A DNA stretch of 64,000 bases from Krasilnikovozyma curviuscula (lineage: Eukaryota; Basidiomycota; Tremellomycetes; Cystofilobasidiales; Mrakiaceae): positions 20,267 to 84,266 of the forward strand of contig MVAQ01000081.1 of the NCBI GenBank assembly GCA_014825775.1, read 5' to 3'. The notes below the pieces were generated by a model. The model was not told the origin of the DNA and made no database searches. It saw only the letters and a program-made list of their open reading frames with translations. Made by a program: the position numbers and the translations under genes. Below, piece after piece: positions 58,866 to 64,000 of the stretch. Every line of letters begins with the position of its first letter. Positions within the stretch are counted from its first letter, which is position 1.

Positions 58866-59460
58866 TTACAAGGAGCCAGGGCAGGAACGCGGATGCACAG
58901 AGCCAGGAAAGGCCATTCAAATTTCGAGGAAGCGGTACCATTGTCCACAGAGATATAGACAGAAGGAGAAGTAGAGCAAACATAGGCCAGGATAGGTAGA
59001 AAGGGAAGCAGTCAGCTATAGGATGCCCAACCGAACAAAAAATATCAAGAGGCAGCGGGACGTGTCACATCGTGATTCCCTAGCCCCAGAGTCCATTCAG
59101 AAGCAAAAGGTTCAGAAGGACGTACTCTGGAAAAGTCAGAAGTCATTCTAGTTGCCAAGAAACGAAGAATGGTTGAAATTGTGACGAAGTGTCGTTTCGC
59201 TGAAGACGGATTGAACTTTTCCCAGCAGACGACGAGTGTGGCGATCTCTGTGTCCTGTCCCAACCCAAAGGGAGTCTACTTACAAGGAAATTAATTGTTA
59301 GTCTCTACCCCGGTATAACTACTTGGAATTGGCATCCCTGGTTCCCTTAGGCCCAGTTGTGTGCAGCAGTTTCCGAAGATCACAACCTTGCTCAGCTTCT
59401 TGTTGATTATGATAACGCTAAATCAATACAATAGCTCTGTAGACAACATTCGTGACCGAT
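58866..59460. other. Intergenic region with a weak minus-strand exon-like frame
   Basis: The region contains the GUK1 promoter. A minus-strand frame at about 59100-59260 (TEIATLVVCWEKFN ... TMTS-like end) looks somewhat coding but has no ATG and no clear partner exon, so I do not call a gene. Confidence 0.4.
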
Positions 59461-60121
59461 TTAAATCATCTTCAAAATGCTGTTCTTCCTTGGCTTCTTC
59501 CTCAAAGGCTTCCTAACTTTCTTGTGAATAACCTCAACCACCTCAATCCTGATCTCCGTGTCTTTGACGTCGACAACATTGTCGGCTGAGACGCTGGTAC
59601 TGTTTTCTATCTTCTCTTCATATAGTTCTGATGATGAGTCAGATATCATGGTGGATAACGACTCTGCGTTAGGTGATGGGGAATGTGATGATGATAGCGA
59701 TGACAGCGCGTTGGCGACGACGGCTGCAACTGAGGCGTAGGTGGAATGGTAGTCTGGCGAAGGGAAGAAAGAAACCTGTTGCTGCTGTTCATGAGAGTAA
59801 GAAGCAAGTACCTAGAATGGATGGAATACGCATTCAGCTTCAGAGCCACCACTGCATCCTGCGAAGATGTTAGATGTTGGCACAGATTCTCACCTTTTGT
59901 CTTACTTCCTGCAACGAATCTTCAGCTAGTTCTGGCACATCTGCCTCTGAGGGCATGCTGCCCCTGCTGGTGTGACGGGACATGAGGAGATATCTGTCCA
60001 TATAGCCTTCTTCTGAAGATCGACGCAGTGACGCTGAGGTTGGGACTGGAACGGCTTGGGCGATCAGAGTTGAGGCGGCTATTATCGCGAGGACGTGGTT
60101 GAGCTTGAGTGAGCTGAACAT
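59461..60121 (-). CDS. Small secreted protein of unknown function
   Basis: Exon 1 (59894-60121) begins MFSSLKLNHVLAIIAASTLI with a signal peptide ending near AQAVPVP. It continues SLRRSSEEGYMDRYLLMSRH and an acidic SEADVPELAEDSLQEV. A 118-base intron joins in phase to exon 2 (59461-59775), which is Ser-rich (SLSSSHSPSPNAESLSTMIS), acidic (EVVEV, DTEIRIE) and ends very basic (KKVRKPLRKKPRKN). The predicted protein is 180 residues, with no Cys in exon 2. A third-exon alternative would end at 59646 in another frame. I recognise no family; it could be a secreted or vacuolar peptide precursor. Confidence 0.55.
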
Positions 60122-60649
60122 GGTGTTGTTGGGTTAAGTCTGTAGTTGAGTGGGGAATAAATAATTTTCGTTTTGGTTGAGGTTGAAAGTATTCCCTGTT
60201 GCCTTCAGCTCTCTCATCTTATAAGGAGCTGATGGGAAGGCAGTCATATTTCTTATGTCTCCTTATCCAGGATGGACTTGGTTTTAGAACAAAACGCACG
60301 TAGACCGATTAGTTGGGATGGAAAAGGACAACGCCACTGAGATGGCGCGCAAAGAAAAATGGCGCGTCGCACGAAGAGACTGCGAGAGACGAGGAAGCAG
60401 AGTAACCTTTCCCGAGTCGGAATTGAAACGTAAACAATTCATCAGGGTCTCTAAGCGTTTACTAGAGGAATAGTCTATCTGAAACGTGAGTTAAGAGGAT
60501 GCGACCAACTTGAACATAGGGGAACGTTCTTAGCTTGCGTTGGACAGGATGGTGACGAAAACAGTTGTATGAGGCACATAACATGAAGAAAGTCTATTGT
60601 TTATGAAGTTATGAACTAAATGACAATTCGAGAATAATTTGTGCATACT
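60122..60649. other. Intergenic between the secreted-protein gene and RTA1-like gene
   Basis: About 530 bases containing the promoter of the secreted protein. GCGCGC-like short motifs near 60345-60365 are seen (ATGGCGCGCAA and AATGGCGCGTC), with no gene. Confidence 0.5.
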
Positions 60650-62279
60650 TCACGCAACGGTGTGGGCGGGGCTGCCCTCCTTGACCGGCGCAGTGTAGGT
60701 TCTATTGGGGATCAGGCGACCTGGATGGATGATATTCCAAGTGAGGAATGAAAGAGCCTGGATGGTAAGACCAGCGGTCGGTCAGCTATCCAAATTACGA
60801 ACTCATCGCGATTTAAAAGGTCGTGCTTACGATCATCGCACCGTCTAGTATACAAAATGTAATCTGGTTCTCGTTTAGAGGACTATTCCATCCCCTCGAG
60901 AGTTCCGCTGTTCGATAGCAGCCACTGGTCAAAGGCCGGGAGATTTGGATCAGTTCAAGGATCCACGCAGCATCTGGCGAGAAAGTTCAACTCACCGAAC
61001 AAACACAAATAGTGTCGTGATGTACACTCCAGCAAGAACAGTCTTGACATTCTTGTGTTCTTGTGCAGTCCACTCGTCTATGTGGACACCAGGCATGTTA
61101 TCATCCTTCTCATCACGCGCCTTTCTATTTCTTCGGGACCAGCACAACACGACGAAGGGATGCCAGTGTGACTTAACAGGCACCTGATGGTAGACACGAT
61201 AGGTGAACTCAACAAGGAGCGAGATGAAACCCAGCATCACGACTATTGTGTATGCGCGAATCAGCGGCAAGCACTTCGATCGGGAAGAGAATGGCGCCAC
61301 TCACCGATTTGGAAGACGATACCAGCCACCATAATGTGAGCACCAGCGTTCGCTTGAGCATCAGATGCGTCCGTTGGTGCAGCTGTTCCTCCTCCAATGG
61401 CTTGAATTATGATGGAGATGATATCGCCGAAGATGAAGAGTTTCGTATATGTGCGTGGGTTCAAGTGAATGAATCGAGCACTGTTGTTATTCGTATATGA
61501 CCCACCATGGTCAGTAAGAAGTGAAGCAGAAGATCCTCCAGGCTGAAGCGATCAGGGCGAAACTCACCCGGCAAATCTGATGAGGCGACCCAAAATGATG
61601 TAGTTTGCGGCGATGAAGAATGAAGGAGAGATGATCAAGCAGCCTATTTACAATACGTTCAACATGACTACATCGTCGACGGATTGCTTGAGCGGATGAG
61701 ATGCTTACAGATCTGGATCATAAAGGAATTGTCACTTCCTCCCCAACTGCCTCCTTCTGAAGGCCACCACTCGAACGAGAGATTTGACCATAATCTACCA
61801 GCCCATCCCAGGATCTCGCCTAAGTATGAATATAATCAGATGCGAGTCATCTCGGAGCAGCGCAATATGCTGCGCTTACCTGCTCCACACACACCAATCG
61901 TCGCATAAAGATACCAATTGGACCTCAGAGGACGAGAGATCGTGGTTTGAACCAGATGAGCGACTGCAAGAAAGAAATGAGCAAAACTATGGTGAACCGA
62001 ACCATGGATGACACAAGCTGAGATTCATGCGTAAGCTGACCTCACACTTACTGCTTGAGATTGAGAAGAACACGACGAAGACAATGGCAGAGGCCTCACT
62101 GACTCTGTAAGAGCCATATCCTTGGTACTCAACGTTTCCAGTATAGTAATTTGGAGAACCTGCTACTGGATTGCAAGGCTCGATGGTGCATGTTGACCCT
62201 TCACCAGCTGTAAATAGATGGCCCTTCTGTTCAGTCAAACGAATTGAGGAAAGCGAGGAGGAACAGAAGACTTACACAT
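60650..62279 (-). CDS. RTA1-like seven-helix membrane protein
   Basis: RTA1-family proteins (Rta1, Rsb1) are fungal seven-helix proteins linked to lipid export and resistance to toxic lipids and azole-like stress. The start, as best I can tell, is ATG at 62279 (M-SGEGSTCTIEPC after an intron). Then comes a Cys-containing outer loop NPVAGSPNYYTGNVEYQGYG, helices ASAIVFVVFFSIS, LYATIGVCGAGEILGWAGRL, CLIISPSFFIAANYIILGRL, KLFIFGDIISIIIQAIGGGT, and IMVAGIVFQIGVMLGFISLL. Near the end RGCYRTAELSRGWNSPLNEN and CILDGAMIALSFLTWNIIHP are family hallmarks. The tail ends EGSPAHTVA at 60650. It diverges from the dehydrogenase at 62927. Confidence 0.85.
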
Positions 62280-62926
62280 TTGGAAGAGGAGAGCGTTGTG
62301 GTTGGACGAAACATTGGGATCTTTCGTGGGTTTTTTAGCGGCCGCGGTGAGGAGACAGAGGTTTCGCTTGCTTTGCACGATCCTCGGTGTTGCTGATTGC
62401 GTATCCACTGCTCTGCTGCTATTTGAAGCTCCTGTTTTCGCAGCTGTCACCTTTCACAGATAGATGCTTATCTCCATTGGCTTGATAGGAGAAAAGGAAG
62501 GAAGCAAGCAAGCCACAGTTGCGGTCTCCATAGGCACAAGAAGCAGGAAAGGAAAATTAGGTTACCAACCCTTTCCAGAGAGACCCGAAGGCAAAACTGC
62601 TCCTTCTTGTCCTGCAGCGGTAAATTAATTTTACTTTCATATCTTCATATCTGAATAATAGTGAAAGTCTGAGCTCTCAAAGAAAATGATGGTCTTGGTG
62701 ATATTTCGTTACAGAGAGGCGGCGCCGTTGGTTTCACTCGCTGCGGCCCCGAATAAAAATAGTTGAAGTTGAATAAAAATCTCGTCCGGCGGCGGTGTTG
62801 ATGACCAAGAATCAAAACAAAAAAGCTTTGTCAAACCATACTCTTCCCAAACTTCTATATAATTAGCTCTGATCAGTCAGCTCTCACTTTCAACCATCGA
62901 CGTCTGCTTCCTTACATATTACAACA
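62280..62926. promoter_or_regulatory. Divergent promoter of RTA1-like gene and dehydrogenase
   Basis: The open frame running to 62450 in front of the RTA1-like gene has no ATG, so it is likely leader or an unspliced upstream exon. A TATA box for the dehydrogenase is given separately. Confidence 0.5.
62856..62863 (+). promoter_or_regulatory. TATA box of the medium-chain dehydrogenase
   Basis: TATATAAT sits 71 bases before the ATG at 62927, followed by a CT-rich leader that ends in ACAACA before the start codon. Confidence 0.6.
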
Positions 62927-64000
62927 ATGTCACCTGCAGTTGAAACACACACTGCCATTGGTTTGCTGGACAACAAACCATCGTCCACCGTAACTTCTTT
63001 CCAAGTCCACACTCCCAAGCAGCCGGGAAGCCAACAGTACTTAGTCAAGACAAAGGTCTTAGGCTTCACCCCTTTGACACTTTGGCAGGCCGACTTCAAG
63101 CTCTTGGTCCCAGAGAGCGGATTGATTTTTGGTGGAAATCTTGTTGGTGAGATTGTAGCAGTGGGCCACGACATCAGGAGAGATGATTTAAAGGCCGGTG
63201 ATTGGGTGAGTGGTCCTTCAGCCTTTCGATAGTTGATTTAGACCTGATATTTTTGGTTGATCAATTTGATTTTTGATCAGCTCATGGCGTTTCAATTCGC
63301 TGGGTCTGCTGGACGTCCATACCAAGAATACGTTTTGGTTGAAGAGAACAATGCTTCAAGACTTCCTGAGGGGTTGTCAGCTTACGATGGAGCGACCATT
63401 CCTGATTCTTTTGTAACAGGTGTGTTTAAATACCATGGACCATTTCTTCCATCGAAGCCTCTTCTAATTTATTTGGTTTTTAGCCTATCACTCCCTTCAT
63501 ACTGAGCTTGGTCTCCCTCTCCCTCCCGTTTCCTACCCATACAACTCCCCACCACCAAACCCAGACCTCGAAATCCTCGTCTGGGGCGGCGCGTCGACCT
63601 GCGGAGCGTTCACGATCCAACTCCTCAAAGCAGCTGGATACACCAACATAGTCACTACCTGTTCTCCATCGAACTTTTCTCTTATGTCGAAGTTTGGAGC
63701 GACTAAGGTATACTCTTACCTCGAGCAGATCCCAGGAGATGAGGTGAACCCTGACGTGGTGTTGGACTGTATCGGAGACCTGCAAAAGACGGTCGTCCCA
63801 ATTGCCAAGATTGTGAAGAAGAGCGATGCGAAAGTTGGAATCTTGACGCCTGTAAGGATCGGGGAATACGGTTCCGTCGGATCAGTCACAATGGAGGTAG
63901 ATCAGAAGCTATTCATTGACGGAGTAGAACCAAAAGGAATAAGGACCCATTTCTGGCAACGAGTGAGTGTTGACTCTTTTTTTTTTTTTTTTTTTTTTTT
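62927..64000 (+). CDS. Medium-chain (zinc-type) dehydrogenase/enoyl-reductase-like, cut by the window end
   Basis: An MDR-fold oxidoreductase using NADP(H). The start MSPAVETHTAIGLLDNKPSS leads to the GroES-like part KVLGFTPLTLWQADFKLLVP and LIFGGNLVGEIVAVGHDI. After introns follow LMAFQFAGSAGRPYQEYVLV and LSAYDGATIPDSFVTAYHSL. The Rossmann part is LEILVWGGASTCGAFTIQLL, then KFGATKVYSYLEQIPGDEV, DVVLDCIGDL and VGILTPVRIGEY. Usual zinc ligands are not seen, which points to the trans-enoyl reductase/ToxD-like branch, as far as one can judge without an alignment. The last visible exon ends HFWQR before a GTGAGT donor at 63963. The rest lies beyond the window. Confidence 0.82.
63977..64000 (+). 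repeat. Poly(T) run at the window edge, in an intron
   Basis: At least 24 T bases run to the right edge, inside the intron that follows the GTGAGT donor at 63963. The end of the tract is not visible. Confidence 0.8.

Noticed and set aside
59646..59852. Alternative third exon for the secreted protein
   Set aside because: It needs an extra 47-base exon and ends in a His/Pro/Gln-rich frame; the two-exon model is simpler and stays open to 59461. Not fully excluded.
1..64000. tRNA, rRNA, transposon and CRISPR content
   Set aside because: I looked for tRNA B-box-like motifs, terminal repeats, transposase or reverse-transcriptase frames and spaced repeats and found none I could support.

Overview
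The window looks like nuclear DNA of a basidiomycete yeast, most likely a tremellomycete of the Cryptococcus/Kwoniella kind. The genes are packed on both strands and cut by many short introns, mostly about 50-100 bases with GT..AG ends. The recognisable proteins are eukaryotic and fungal: MAK16, MVP1, SPT20, SEN2, ATG12, YKT6, ERG13, MED18, TSPO, a PDR-type ABC pump and an RTA1-like protein. I saw no transposon, rRNA, tRNA or CRISPR array. All gene models were read by eye from frames, splice signals and family motifs, so single exon ends may be off even where the gene is secure.

Left part (1-10 kb): the 5' end of MAK16 (minus strand, cut by the window edge), a tandem pair of SAM-dependent methyltransferases of which the first is degenerate, the sorting nexin MVP1 and an F-box-like protein. 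Then a 1.4 kb stretch with no gene I can support.

11-23 kb, all plus strand: SPT20 of SAGA; a protein with CUE, two CCCH fingers, DUF1771 and an Smr nuclease domain; the F-box/RCC1 protein SAF1; and a short-chain dehydrogenase.

23-35 kb: SEN2 (minus) and ATG12 (plus) diverge; NOP6 (minus) and SLX9 (plus), both nucleolar ribosome-assembly factors, share a 215-base promoter; two complete tandem copies of the SNARE YKT6 (minus); and a Cue5-like protein (plus).

35-45 kb: a J-domain protein, ERG13 (HMG-CoA synthase) diverging from RMI1, and a single-anchor membrane protein resembling PC-esterases. A doubtful small gene lies just before the J-protein.

45-64 kb: a large PDR ABC transporter, MED18 diverging from a flavin oxidoreductase, TSPO convergent with that oxidoreductase, guanylate kinase, a small secreted protein, an RTA1-like seven-helix protein and the start of a medium-chain dehydrogenase cut by the right edge.

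Most genes are ordinary housekeeping loci. The points most worth a second look are the duplicated YKT6, the decaying methyltransferase copy with an exonised intron, the multi-domain Smr protein, and the TSPO/flavin oxidoreductase pair.
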